From Stutzerimonas stutzeri (GTDB lineage: Bacteria > Pseudomonadota > Gammaproteobacteria > Pseudomonadales > Pseudomonadaceae), in the NCBI RefSeq assembly GCF_000952685.1, contig NZ_JYHV01000015.1, forward strand, positions 1 to 64,000: DNA of 64,000 nt. Reading direction: 5' to 3'. The notes under the pieces are model-generated. The model saw only the letters and a list, made by a program, of their open reading frames with translations, searched no databases and was not told the origin of the DNA. Both the position numbers and the translations under genes were made by a program. This document shows, in pieces, positions 8,934-17,471 of this stretch; position 1 is the stretch's first letter; every line of letters begins with the position of its first letter.

Positions 8934-9464
8934 ATGAACACATCGAGTGCGTCTACGACCTCAGCAGAAACTAAGGACTCGACGGCGGGAGCGCGCAAGG
9001 CGGAGCCTGTCGTCAAAGCCCCAGCGGGCGTGTTGGATGTTCTTGTCGGTATTGTTCTGTTGGGCGTCTTTGGGCTGTATGGCTGGCATGCCATGCAACT
9101 ACCTGGACCGATGAACCCCAATGGAATAGGTGTCGGTGAGTTTCCCGTGATCATCGCCGTTGTAAGCCTGGTCGCTGTCGCGCTGATGCTAGGTGTCGGG
9201 GTGGTCAAGTGCGCGCGGCGCTCGGCCCACCCAGTGGTCACGACTTGTCGCCCTCTGTCAGTCCTGTTGGCCGTGCTGGTACTGCTGGGTATCGGCACCT
9301 ACTTGGACAGGCTGGGGCCCCTCGTCGGCGTCGCTCTGCTCGCTGCGCTGACCATGCTCGCCGCGGGTGAGCGTCGACCAATGCAGATCATTGCCGTTTC
9401 CCTGGGCTTGAGCCTGGGGTTGTATGCGGTCTTCGTCCTGGCTCTCGGCGTCAGCTTTTCTTGA
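8934..9464 (+). CDS. tctB: Tripartite tricarboxylate transporter small membrane subunit TctB
   Basis: The small integral-membrane subunit of a TctABC-type secondary transporter for carboxylates. The 176-residue protein has a hydrophilic N-tail (about 30 residues), then about four hydrophobic segments (VLDVLVGIVLLGVFGLYG, FPVIIAVVSLVAVALML, SVLLAVLVLLGIGTYL, IIAVSLGLSLGLYAVFVLAL), the DUF1468 pattern. Start ATG 8934 has a GAGGAAG site. tctA begins 9 bp after its stop, so the two form one transcription unit. The partner binding protein TctC lies about 7 kb downstream. Confidence 0.85.
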   Translation: MNTSSASTTSAETKDSTAGARKAEPVVKAPAGVLDVLVGIVLLGVFGLYGWHAMQLPGPMNPNGIGVGEFPVIIAVVSLVAVALMLGVGVVKCARRSAHPVVTTCRPLSVLLAVLVLLGIGTYLDRLGPLVGVALLAALTMLAAGERRPMQIIAVSLGLSLGLYAVFVLALGVSFS

Positions 9465-9473
9465 GGTAACCCC

Positions 9474-10967
9474 ATGTTTGAAAATATCCTGATCGGGTTT
9501 TCGGCCTTTGGCGACCCGTTGGTGCTGGTCGGCCTGATTGTCGGTGCGCTGCTGGGCTACATGATTGGTGCGCTACCCGGCTTGGGCCCGAGCCTCGGCG
9601 TGGCCTTGCTGATTCCCTTCACCTACAGCCTCGATCCGTTGGTGTCGATCGTGACGCTGATCTCTCTTTATGCGGCTGCCGAATATGGTGGGGCGATTTC
9701 CGCGATTCTTATCAACTCCCCCGGAACTGCAGCTGCAGTGGCCACGTCCTGGGATGGCTTTCCGCTGACCCAGCAAGGAAAGGCTGGTGTAGCGCTAAAT
9801 ATATCTATCATCTCATCCGGCCTTGGTATTTTTATCAGCGCATTCCTGTTGCTGGTGACCGCAGTTCCGCTTTCCGAATTCGCACTCAATTTCGGGCCTA
9901 CAGCTTATTTTGCGCTAGCGATTCTAGGGTTGAGCCTTGTCTCTACGCTCTCCAATGGTTCTGCGGCCAAAGGTGCTATTGCAATGGGCATTGGTCTTGC
10001 TCTGGCAACAGTTGGGCTGGATACCCAGACGGGTATCCCGCGTTTTAGCCCTAACCCTGAGTTTTTTGAAGGGTTCCACCTAGTGCCTGTGCTGTTGGGA
10101 TTGTTTGCGCTTTCTGAAGTGCTCTTCATGGTAGAAGCTGGAGCTTCCGGCAAGACTAAAAGTCACCCGATGACAGGGATACTTGCGGTTCCCTTAAAAA
10201 CCTTCGGTAAATTGAAATATAACCTGTTGAGGAGCTCCGTTCTTGGCTACGTCATCGGAGTGATCCCAGGTGCTGGCGCTTCCATTGCTTCTTTTGTGGC
10301 GTACGCCGTTTCGAAGAAAACCTCGAAAACGCCCGAGCAATTTGGCAAGGGCAGCGTCGAGGGGATCGCCGCATCGGAGTCGGCCAACAATGCCGCGGTA
10401 TCTGGCGCACTAGCACCGCTCTTAGCGCTGGGCATCCCAGGTTCCCCGACAACCGCCATCATGATCGGCGCGTTGATGATCCATGGTATTCAGCCGGGAC
10501 CGTTGCTGTTCACCACCAATCCGGAGATTCCCTACACCGTCATCGCGGCCCTGTGGGTCAGTGTGCCGGTAATGATCTTCGTCGGCCTGGCGGGGGCGAA
10601 GTACTGGGCGAAGGTGGCGGACATTCCGCGCCCGGCTGTCGCCGCGACGGTAGCCACCATCTGTCTGATGGGGGCTTACGCCTCCGAGAACTCAATGTTC
10701 CCGGTCTATCTCACCCTGGCCTTCGGCGTGCTCGGTTATATCCTGCGCAAGCTGGACATCCCCCTCGCGCCCATCATTCTGGCCTTGGTGCTGGGGGAAA
10801 TGCTCGAAACCAATTTCCGTCGGGCGTTGGTCATTTCCAATGGTGATTATTCGGTGTTCTACAGCAGCCCGCTGACGCTGATCCTGCTGGCGGTTGCCGT
10901 GATTTCCTTCGCATTGCCTGCTTTGAAATTCGTGCGCGGCAGGTTCACCCGCCAGCGTCTCGCATGA
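9474..10967 (+). CDS. tctA: Tripartite tricarboxylate transporter large permease TctA
   Basis: The large permease subunit, 497 residues with roughly twelve hydrophobic segments. The hallmark GALPGLGPSLGVALLIPFT occurs near residue 34, and the related internal motif GVIPGAGASIASF near residue 262 reflects the family's two-fold repeat. It moves a carboxylate across the inner membrane using an ion gradient, with substrate delivered by TctC. Start ATG 9474 has a GAGGTAA site. Typical substrates of the family are citrate and other di- and tricarboxylates; the actual one here is unknown. Confidence 0.92.
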   Translation: MFENILIGFSAFGDPLVLVGLIVGALLGYMIGALPGLGPSLGVALLIPFTYSLDPLVSIVTLISLYAAAEYGGAISAILINSPGTAAAVATSWDGFPLTQQGKAGVALNISIISSGLGIFISAFLLLVTAVPLSEFALNFGPTAYFALAILGLSLVSTLSNGSAAKGAIAMGIGLALATVGLDTQTGIPRFSPNPEFFEGFHLVPVLLGLFALSEVLFMVEAGASGKTKSHPMTGILAVPLKTFGKLKYNLLRSSVLGYVIGVIPGAGASIASFVAYAVSKKTSKTPEQFGKGSVEGIAASESANNAAVSGALAPLLALGIPGSPTTAIMIGALMIHGIQPGPLLFTTNPEIPYTVIAALWVSVPVMIFVGLAGAKYWAKVADIPRPAVAATVATICLMGAYASENSMFPVYLTLAFGVLGYILRKLDIPLAPIILALVLGEMLETNFRRALVISNGDYSVFYSSPLTLILLAVAVISFALPALKFVRGRFTRQRLA

Positions 10968-11066
10968 CGGTGGACTCCCAGGACCGGAAGTTTCGGCGGA
11001 TAAGGCGCTCGACCTCGTCCCGTGCGAGCGCCTGGCTGAACGGGGTTAGAGCGTGGTACTTCATGG

Positions 11067-11104
11067 CCCGAAACGGCAAGCCTGCCATGGCTTGTCGTTC
11101 CGGG
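11067..11104 (+). terminator. Hairpin downstream of tctBA
   Basis: An inverted repeat of about 16 bp with two mismatches (CCCGAAACGGCAAGCC ... GGCTTGTCGTTCCGGG) lies 100 bp after tctA and 98 bp before the AbrB-family gene. It is followed by CTGTTTCC, a weak T tract, so it may be a partial terminator or an mRNA-stabilising hairpin. Confidence 0.4.
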
Positions 11105-11201
11105 CTGTTTCCTTTCCGGCATGTACTTTCACTGGGGCGGCGCTGTGATTCTCGCCGATTCTGGCGATTGCTGATGGTGCCGGTTGATGGTTAAGGGTTT
11201 C

Positions 11202-12266
11202 ATGATGGCTATGGATCTTTCCGGCCTTGTCCGGTTGCTTTTGCTATATGGGCTCTGTTTTGCAATGGGCCGGGTGTTTGTGGAAATCGGCATGCCGTTG
11301 CCGTACATGATCGGGCCTTTGCTGCTGACGGCTGCGCTGTATATGAGCGGTGTGATGAAGACGGCTATTTCGGCGAAAACTCGACCTTATGGCCAGATGA
11401 TCATTGCCTCAACCGTAGGCCTGGCATTTACCCCGGACGCCTTGGTGGTCATCCTCGAAATGGGGCCCGAGATCGTCGGCCTCGCCCTGCTTACCGGGCT
11501 CTGTGCGCTGTTCGTCTCATTGCTGCTCAAACGCTTTACTCGTCTCGATTACTCGACCGCATTGCTCTGCACCATCCCCACCAGCCCGGTCGAGGCAGCC
11601 GTGATCGCTGAACGGTTCGGCCTGGATCGGGGAGTGGTGGTGCTGTCGCAAACCATCAGAATCGCGAGCGTCGTGGTGATCATTCCCATCGCTCTGTATG
11701 TGGTGGATGGCTGGCCGGGAAATGCCGACCGTACTCTGGGCGTGGTCGGTGCGCTCGATATCGGCGGTGTCGCACTGCTGGCAGTTTCCGCCCTGGCGGG
11801 TGCCGTGCTGTTCAAATGGCTGAGATTGCCGAACCCGTACTTCTTCGGCGCGCTGCTGATTTCCGCCGCTGTGTCCAGCAGTGGCTTGCATGTTGCGCCT
11901 TATCCCGCGCTAGTGTTGGCCATCGCTCAGGTTGTTCTGGGTACCTGGCTGGGATCGGTGTTCACCAAGGAGCTGTTTCTGGAGATGAAGCTGACGTTCT
12001 GCATCATCCTGTCCATGCTGTTATTCCTTCTCCTGACCAGCATGATGGCTGTGGCGGTTGCAGGCCTGACTGGGCTTCCCTGGGAGGTCATGGTGCTCAG
12101 CGCTGCGCCCGGAGGGGTCACTGAAATGGCGCTGACCGCGCAGTTCCTTGGCTACAGCGTAGCTATCATCGTTTCGTTTCAGATCGTGCGGATCTGCATA
12201 TTCATGCCAGGCGTTCACTGGTTCATCGCAGTGGCGCGGCGCTTTGAATCAAAAGGCGCATCCTGA
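11202..12266 (+). CDS. AbrB-family membrane protein (putative transporter)
   Basis: A polytopic inner-membrane protein of about 354 residues with around ten hydrophobic segments. It contains the AbrB-family features MPLPYMIGPLLLTA near the N-terminus and LSAAPGGVTEMALTAQ near the C-terminus; this family is often mislabelled ammonia monooxygenase. Start ATG 11202 is preceded by AAGGG; upstream TTG/ATG codons in frame are possible. It lies between tctBA and the IclR gene. Families of this kind recur beside TctABC clusters, so a role in substrate or product export is plausible but unproven. Confidence 0.8.
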   Translation: MMAMDLSGLVRLLLLYGLCFAMGRVFVEIGMPLPYMIGPLLLTAALYMSGVMKTAISAKTRPYGQMIIASTVGLAFTPDALVVILEMGPEIVGLALLTGLCALFVSLLLKRFTRLDYSTALLCTIPTSPVEAAVIAERFGLDRGVVVLSQTIRIASVVVIIPIALYVVDGWPGNADRTLGVVGALDIGGVALLAVSALAGAVLFKWLRLPNPYFFGALLISAAVSSSGLHVAPYPALVLAIAQVVLGTWLGSVFTKELFLEMKLTFCIILSMLLFLLLTSMMAVAVAGLTGLPWEVMVLSAAPGGVTEMALTAQFLGYSVAIIVSFQIVRICIFMPGVHWFIAVARRFESKGAS

Positions 12267-12306
12267 GTGCCGGGCCGTCAGCGCTAAGTCCTGGCTGGTT
12301 GGCCCC

Positions 12307-13167
12307 TTATGAATCACTTTGTTCGCTCAACTGGCTCCTGATGGTATCGGCCAGTTCGATCAGCGGGCCCGAATAGCTCGCAATGACCTTGTCGATGTTT
12401 TCACGGGTCGACAGGCTGATATTCAATGCGTGGGCGCGATAGGAGGGGAGATTGAGAGGCGCGGCTATCGATATCACCTGCGGTTGCCAGGATGCTGCGC
12501 AATAGCCATGGCGCTCGACGCTGCGCATGGCATCCTCGATCTCCCTGCTCAGGTCCGTCCAGCGAGAGGCGCAGCGCCGCGTTTGGAAATGTTGCAGTAG
12601 CGTATTGCGGCGAACCTCATTCTCGGCTGACAGGTAGGCACGTCCAAGAGCGGTCAGCTCTATGGGTAGGCGCTGCCCTGTACCGACACTGCGCGGAGAT
12701 TTGCGTGTGCTCAGTCTGATCGATTCCAGATAGACCATCTCATCGCCATCGGCAGCGGCCAAGCCAACGTTCACCTGATGTTGTCTGGCGACTTCGCGCA
12801 TCAATGGCTCCGCCACTCGTATCAGCGTGCTTCCGTGATGCAGGGTGTGTGCCAGGCTGAGCAGAGAGGGGGCCAGTCGGTAGGCGCCACTGATGAGGTC
12901 GTAATCGAGAAAGCCTGAACGCACCAGCGTTTGTGTCAGGCGACTGACGGTCGACTTGGAGAGGCCAGTCCTTTCGCTCAAGTCTCCATTGGTCAGATAT
13001 TCACAACCCGGGCGAAAGGCTCTCAACAAATCCAGGCCACGCTCGAGAGAGCGATTCGGCGTTGATTTCCCTTGACCGGGAAGTGCCGATGGCATCGCTT
13101 CTTTGCCTTTTAACCGTAGTTCCTGAAGTTGCGGGTCGATCATTGCCTTGGCCCTCGCAATGCCCAT
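12307..13167 (-). CDS. IclR-family transcriptional regulator
   Basis: A cytoplasmic DNA-binding regulator of 286 residues. The N-terminal winged helix (about residues 38-100, with NRSLERGLDLLRAF and GLSKSTVSRLTQTLVRSGF) is followed by the IclR effector-binding domain (PLMREVARQHQVNVGLA ... VGTGQRLPIELTALGRAYL). IclR proteins commonly control catabolic and transport operons in response to pathway acids. It sits convergent to the AbrB-family gene, inside the transport cluster, and is the prime candidate regulator. The start is uncertain: ATG 13167, 13143 and 13095 are all in frame and none has a strong ribosome site. Confidence 0.87.
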   Translation of the reverse strand: MGIARAKAMIDPQLQELRLKGKEAMPSALPGQGKSTPNRSLERGLDLLRAFRPGCEYLTNGDLSERTGLSKSTVSRLTQTLVRSGFLDYDLISGAYRLAPSLLSLAHTLHHGSTLIRVAEPLMREVARQHQVNVGLAAADGDEMVYLESIRLSTRKSPRSVGTGQRLPIELTALGRAYLSAENEVRRNTLLQHFQTRRCASRWTDLSREIEDAMRSVERHGYCAASWQPQVISIAAPLNLPSYRAHALNISLSTRENIDKVIASYSGPLIELADTIRSQLSEQSDS

Positions 13168-13399
13168 TTACAACGTATGACTCGAATGCTGGCGTTCGCG
13201 CGATTGTCCTTGCCCGACTGAGGCCATTGGCGGTTCCTGCAGGCGCCGATTTTCGGCCTGCTGCCCAGGTAACGCAACCGCGACGTAAGCGCTCTGTCAT
13301 CGTCGATTGCCGCCGGTATGTTAGTTGCTCCGGCCCCTTACGGAGGAGGGCGTGACCTGCTGGCCAGTGCTTCCTGTTCCAAGCAGTGGAACGGCTCGG

Positions 13400-13428
13400 T
13401 TGAACATGAAAATTGTGCTTGCATAATC
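13400..13428 (+). promoter_or_regulatory. Sigma70-like promoter candidate upstream of the porin
   Basis: TTGAAC (13400-13405), a 17-bp spacer, and ATAATC (13423-13428) fit a housekeeping promoter pointing toward the OprD-family porin 378 bp downstream and toward a small reading frame that begins at 13471. This is a sequence match only. Confidence 0.4.
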
Positions 13429-13470
13429 GAAGGGTGTTCATTTCAGACTCATAACAACAAGTAGGTCTAT

Positions 13471-13620
13471 ATGAAAATTCCCTCTTTTGCCGTCTCAGCA
13501 GGGCAGTTCTCGGTAACGCTCATTTATCCGATGCCTACCTGCCAAGTTCAAGACGCCGTGCCTGCACAGTCATGTCCAATACCCTGTACAACCCAAGGCA
13601 CATCATCTGCGGATGAATAG
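13471..13620 (+). CDS. Possible small protein (49 residues) or leader frame
   Basis: An ATG-initiated frame of 49 codons starting MKIPSFAVSAGQFSVTLIYP and containing three Cys residues. It starts 42 bp after the -10 box of a sigma70-like promoter and has a weak AAGTAGG ribosome site. No family is recognised, and it ends 185 bp before the porin. It may be spurious, a leader peptide or a true small protein. Confidence 0.2.
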   Translation: MKIPSFAVSAGQFSVTLIYPMPTCQVQDAVPAQSCPIPCTTQGTSSADE

Positions 13621-13805
13621 CTTCCAGTAGCACGTTCTCCTATTTAAATCGGACTCGCTTGGGTCATCTCTAGTCGCTCATCTTGCTGGCGCAAAGTTAG
13701 TGCGCAGGGGGCCGGCTTGCCTGGTGATTTCCAAGTCCTGCTTCGCCCACCCTCGACCGGCCCCACGCTTGGCTGCGGTGTCCGGCCTTTAACCAGGTAC
13801 TTGCA

Positions 13806-15056
13806 ATGAAAACAATAAAACACATGTCTCTGTACGTCGTTGGAGCAGGGTTTGCAGTCATGCTGCCTTCGGCATTTGCAGAAGGCTTTCTGGAAGACAG
13901 CAAAGCATCGCTGGATCTGCGCAATTTCTACATGAACCGAGATTTCAGGGAGGGAAGTGGTCAGTCGAAGCGTGAAGAGTGGGGCCAAGGTTTTATCCTG
14001 CGCTACGAGTCAGGTTATACCCCGGGTGCCGTCGGTGTTGGCATTGACGCCATCGGCATGCTTGGTATAAAGCTCGACTCGGGGCGTGGCCGGGCCGGTA
14101 CGGGGCTTCTGCCGGTGGAAGACGATGGTGACGTACCTGACGACTACTCGAAGGCCGGGGCGACCCTCAAGCTGCGAGCGTCCAACAGCGAGCTCAGGGT
14201 GGGCACGCTAATTCCCAAGTGGCCGACGTTGCAGGCCAACGATGGTCGTCTGCTGCCGCAGACCTTCGAGGGGATGCAGCTGCAAGTGCGGGAGCTGCAG
14301 GGGCTGGAGCTTACTGGCGCGCAGATTCAGCGCGTCGTGCAGCGCGATCAGACCAGCGACGAAGGCTTGATGCTGAATAATAAGAATCGTCGTTTCAGCG
14401 GTTCTCGGGACGGAGGTGACTTCGACCTGTTCGGGCTCAGCTACCGGGTCCTGGAAAATACCGACCTCAGCTACCAATTCGCTCGCTTTGAGAATATCTA
14501 TCGGCAGCAGTTCGTTGGGCTCAGTGATCAACGCAAGGGCGACTGGGGCGCGTTCAACAGCGATATCCGCCTTTTTCTGAGCGACGACGAGGGTAACGCT
14601 CATGGTGGTGCCATCGACAACCGCGCGGTCAGCGCCATGGGCACCTACAAGCTCAACGGTCATTCGCTGGGCGCGGGTTACCAAGTGATGTCAGGCAACT
14701 CGGCTTTCCCCTATGTCGCAGGCGCGAATCCCTATCTGGTCAACTTCGTCCAGCTTGGCGATTTCGCCGAGAAGGATGAGCGCTCTTGGCAACTGCGTTA
14801 CGGCTACGACCTGGCCAAGGTGGGAATTCCTGGTCTCACCTTCATGACCCGCTACCTGCGTGGTAGCGGAGCGGATGTGGGGGGGACCGACTCAGGTAGT
14901 GAACGCGAACTGGATGTCGAACTGCAGTACGTGTTCCAAAGCGGCAGCTTCAAGGGCTTGGGCGTGCGCCTGCGCAGCGCAACCTATAGATCTGACTTCG
15001 CGCGTGACGCCAACGACGCCCGCGTTATCATCAGTTATCCGCTAAGTCTTCTCTGA
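13806..15056 (+). CDS. OprD-family outer-membrane porin
   Basis: Substrate-specific outer-membrane channel of 416 residues. A signal peptide ends at AFA-EG (about residue 25). The mature N-terminus (FLEDSKASLDLRNFYMNRDFREG) and the segment EEWGQGFILRYESGYTPG VGVGIDA-like strand are typical of OprD proteins; alternating beta-strand segments continue to the C-terminal strand VIISYPLSLL. It probably admits the carboxylate imported by TctABC; a relative, OpdH of P. aeruginosa, serves tricarboxylates. The codons 2-5 region contains AACAATAA, a Crc-type motif. A LysR-type gene follows after 72 bp. Confidence 0.88.
   Translation: MKTIKHMSLYVVGAGFAVMLPSAFAEGFLEDSKASLDLRNFYMNRDFREGSGQSKREEWGQGFILRYESGYTPGAVGVGIDAIGMLGIKLDSGRGRAGTGLLPVEDDGDVPDDYSKAGATLKLRASNSELRVGTLIPKWPTLQANDGRLLPQTFEGMQLQVRELQGLELTGAQIQRVVQRDQTSDEGLMLNNKNRRFSGSRDGGDFDLFGLSYRVLENTDLSYQFARFENIYRQQFVGLSDQRKGDWGAFNSDIRLFLSDDEGNAHGGAIDNRAVSAMGTYKLNGHSLGAGYQVMSGNSAFPYVAGANPYLVNFVQLGDFAEKDERSWQLRYGYDLAKVGIPGLTFMTRYLRGSGADVGGTDSGSERELDVELQYVFQSGSFKGLGVRLRSATYRSDFARDANDARVIISYPLSLL
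13811..13818 (+). promoter_or_regulatory. Candidate Hfq/Crc CA motif at the porin start
   Basis: AACAATAA lies within codons 2-5 of the porin gene and matches AAnAAnAA. Motifs overlapping the translation start are the usual position for Hfq/Crc repression in Pseudomonas. Confidence 0.45.
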
Positions 15057-15128
15057 CACCCCATGCACCAGTCGAGCGGCCTTTGTCTGGCCGCGGCTGG
15101 TGCTTTTTCGCGTGATTACGGTGATCCC

Positions 15129-16016
15129 ATGAAATACCCCCTTCCTCCGTTGAATCCCTTGAGAGCCTTCGAGGCCGCCGCCCGGCTCTGCAGTTTGACG
15201 AGCGCTGCCGAGGAGCTGAACGTCTCGCAGGTTGCCGTCAGTCGGCAAGTGCGGGTGCTCGAGGAGTACTTCGGGGTGGCTCTGTTTCGACGCCTGCACA
15301 GAGGGATCGAGCTGACGCGCGAGGGCAAGGAGCTCTACGAGGGGATCAGTCGAGCGTTTCAGGACATCAGCAGTGCGGCGCGCAAAGTGTCGCGCAGAGG
15401 GCGACGGGATATTCTCTCCATACAGTCCTATACGACGTTTTCGCAGCGCTGGCTGATTCCTAGGCTGGCCAATTTCCATGATGCCCACGAGTCGATCGAG
15501 ATCAGGCTTTCGTCTTCCCTTGCACCAGTGGATTTCGAAACGCAGAACATCGATGCATCGATTCGCTCGGGACGTGGTGACTGGCCTGATCTGCATGCGG
15601 AAAAACTCGTCGATATCGAACTCATACCCATATGCTCCTCGACGCTGATGGAGACTGCGAAGCTGGAATCACCTCGGGATCTCGCCCGCGCGCGTCTGCT
15701 GCATTCCATGGCGCGTCCGAACGACTGGGCAAGCTGGCTTGCATCGATCAATACCAGAGTCGATGCCGACTCAGGGGTTCGCTTCGATAATTCGGCGCTA
15801 GCCTATGAGGCCGCGTCGATGAATATGGGGGTGGCTATCGCGGTCAAGGCCTTCGTCGAGCGACAGCTCAAGAACGGTAGTTTCATCGCACCGTTCGAAC
15901 ATACCTGCAAGACCGGTGAAAGCTATTACCTGACCTGGCCACGTAATATGAGACCGTCGGAGCCCTTGCTGAAGTTTCTCTCCTGGATGCGTGAGCTGCT
16001 GGCGCAGACCGACTGA
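15129..16016 (+). CDS. LysR-family transcriptional regulator, GcvA-like
   Basis: A 295-residue regulator. The N-terminal winged helix-turn-helix (PLNPLRAFEAAARLCSLTSA AEELNVSQVAVSRQVRVLEE-type, residues 6-60) belongs to the GcvA/AmpR-like branch, and a periplasmic-binding-protein-like effector domain follows. Start ATG 15129 gives the canonical LysR N-terminus; the frame continues 66 bases upstream without a better start. It lies 72 bp after the porin stop and upstream of tctC on the same strand, so it probably controls the porin, tctC and the CoA-transferase genes. Confidence 0.87.
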   Translation: MKYPLPPLNPLRAFEAAARLCSLTSAAEELNVSQVAVSRQVRVLEEYFGVALFRRLHRGIELTREGKELYEGISRAFQDISSAARKVSRRGRRDILSIQSYTTFSQRWLIPRLANFHDAHESIEIRLSSSLAPVDFETQNIDASIRSGRGDWPDLHAEKLVDIELIPICSSTLMETAKLESPRDLARARLLHSMARPNDWASWLASINTRVDADSGVRFDNSALAYEAASMNMGVAIAVKAFVERQLKNGSFIAPFEHTCKTGESYYLTWPRNMRPSEPLLKFLSWMRELLAQTD

Positions 16017-16360
16017 TAAGCCAGCCTGACCCACTGGCTGCCTCGGCTCGGCTTCCTGCTTCGCTCTACCTCCTGTATCCATGCAGTCGCCGCCTACGTT
16101 TTTCAATAGCCTGCTAGCTCGTGTTGTGCGGGCCAGCCTTCGTTCGTCTGGATCAATCCAACCCCCGACTTCTTCGCCATCGCCCAAGTGCTGCGCCAGG
16201 GGGCACTGTGCTGCCTCACCCCTTACTGTTTGCCTAATATAAACGCCTGCTTTGGCTGACAAATCATCAGTACCGTCGAGGATTCATTTTTGGGAGCCTT
16301 GATTCAGGGGGGTGACCCTCATAGCGACCAACAAAAATAACATCGTCGGAGAGTCTGAAG
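16017..16360. other. 344-bp region before tctC
   Basis: No gene is seen. The 3' end holds the tctC ribosome site (GGAGAG) and an A-rich Crc-type motif, listed separately. It probably contains the tctC promoter, but no clear -35/-10 pair was identified. Confidence 0.4.
16330..16340 (+). promoter_or_regulatory. Candidate Hfq/Crc CA motif before tctC
   Basis: The run AACAAAAATAA contains two overlapping AAnAAnAA matches and sits about 20 bases before the start codon, just upstream of the ribosome site. Confidence 0.45.
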
Positions 16361-17350
16361 ATGCTAAGCAAAGCTAGAAAGAACGTGCTGGGTGCAACCA
16401 TGCTCGCTGCCATGACCATGCTCGGCACCGCCAACATCGCGTTGGCTGAAAGCGATTGGCCTAAGGGCCCCGTCAATATGGTCATGCACACCGCAGCAGG
16501 GGGGACTGCTGACGTGTTCATCAGGACGCTGGCAAAAACCCTTGAGCCTGAAATCGGGCAGAAAGTGATCGTCATCAATGCCCCTGGTGGCGGTGGCGCA
16601 GCGCAGATGACGCGCATCCTCTCTGCCAAACCCGATGGATTGACGCTGGGTATCAATACCCTGTCGCATTTCACAAGCATGCTGACCAATCTCAAGGGTA
16701 CCTACGCCATCGATGATTTCTCCTGGATCGCCTCGACCCAGGAAGATGCGATTTTGCTGTACGTAAAGAGCGGTTCCGACATCAAGAACCTGGACGACCT
16801 GGTGGCCAAGGCAAAAGCGAACAATGGGCAGGTCAATGTTGGCGGTTTCGGCCCGGCGGGCTCCATGCAGAGCATCGGAATCTCGATGCTGGAGAAGGCC
16901 GCCGGGGTCAAGTTCAACTGGGTGGCATTCAACTCCACCCCGGATATCACGGCGGCACTGCTTGGCGGCCACGTCGATGTCGGGGTCTCCAATCTTGGCG
17001 CGGTCAGACCCTTCTTCGATGCCGGTCGCATCGAAGGCCTTGGTGTGTTGGGTGAAGAGCGACTGACCGGCTTGTCCGACGTGCCCACCTTCGCCGAGCA
17101 GGGCTATGAGGTGGACACCAGCTGGTTGCAAGTTCGTGGCGTTTTCGGGCCTGCGAATATGCCCAAGGAACTGCAGCAGAAGATCGCCGATGCTATCCAC
17201 AAGGCGATGCGCTCGGATGAGTATCAGAAATATGCCCGCAACGCCGGCGTGGTGGATTCCTGGATGGGGCCTGACGAGTACACCAGCTTCGTCAACCGTG
17301 TAACGGATGTGGCGGAAGTCCAGCTCAAGGAAGCCGGTTATATCCAGTGA
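16361..17350 (+). CDS. tctC: Tripartite tricarboxylate transporter substrate-binding protein TctC (Bug family)
   Basis: Periplasmic solute receptor that delivers a carboxylate to TctAB. The 329-residue precursor has a signal peptide (MLSKARKNVLGATMLAAM..., cleavage after ALA near residue 30). The mature protein carries the Bug-family pattern: MHTAAGGTADVFIRTLAKTL, a glycine-rich INAPGGGGA loop, GGHVDVGVSNLGAV, and the C-terminal LSDVPTFAEQGY. Start ATG 16361 has a GGAGAG site. It is separated from tctBA by five kb of cluster genes but is followed closely by the CoA-transferase, which suggests that import and activation are co-expressed. Confidence 0.92.
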   Translation: MLSKARKNVLGATMLAAMTMLGTANIALAESDWPKGPVNMVMHTAAGGTADVFIRTLAKTLEPEIGQKVIVINAPGGGGAAQMTRILSAKPDGLTLGINTLSHFTSMLTNLKGTYAIDDFSWIASTQEDAILLYVKSGSDIKNLDDLVAKAKANNGQVNVGGFGPAGSMQSIGISMLEKAAGVKFNWVAFNSTPDITAALLGGHVDVGVSNLGAVRPFFDAGRIEGLGVLGEERLTGLSDVPTFAEQGYEVDTSWLQVRGVFGPANMPKELQQKIADAIHKAMRSDEYQKYARNAGVVDSWMGPDEYTSFVNRVTDVAEVQLKEAGYIQ

Positions 17351-17471
17351 GTTCAGACTTTGAAGAGCGTGACGTGATGTAGATCCACGGTCAGCTCGTT
17401 GGGCGTCGCTGACGACTGACCGGTAAGCACATCTTCAGGGTGAAACTGCCGTCGTTACAGGGTAAGGATTC

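Larger units (their letters stand above)
13168..13805. other. 638-bp region between the IclR gene and the porin gene
   Basis: No large gene is present. It holds a sigma70-like promoter (13400-13428) and a possible 49-codon reading frame (13471-13620), both listed separately. The last 180 bp before the porin show nothing recognisable except an AGGT ribosome site near 13796. Confidence 0.5.
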
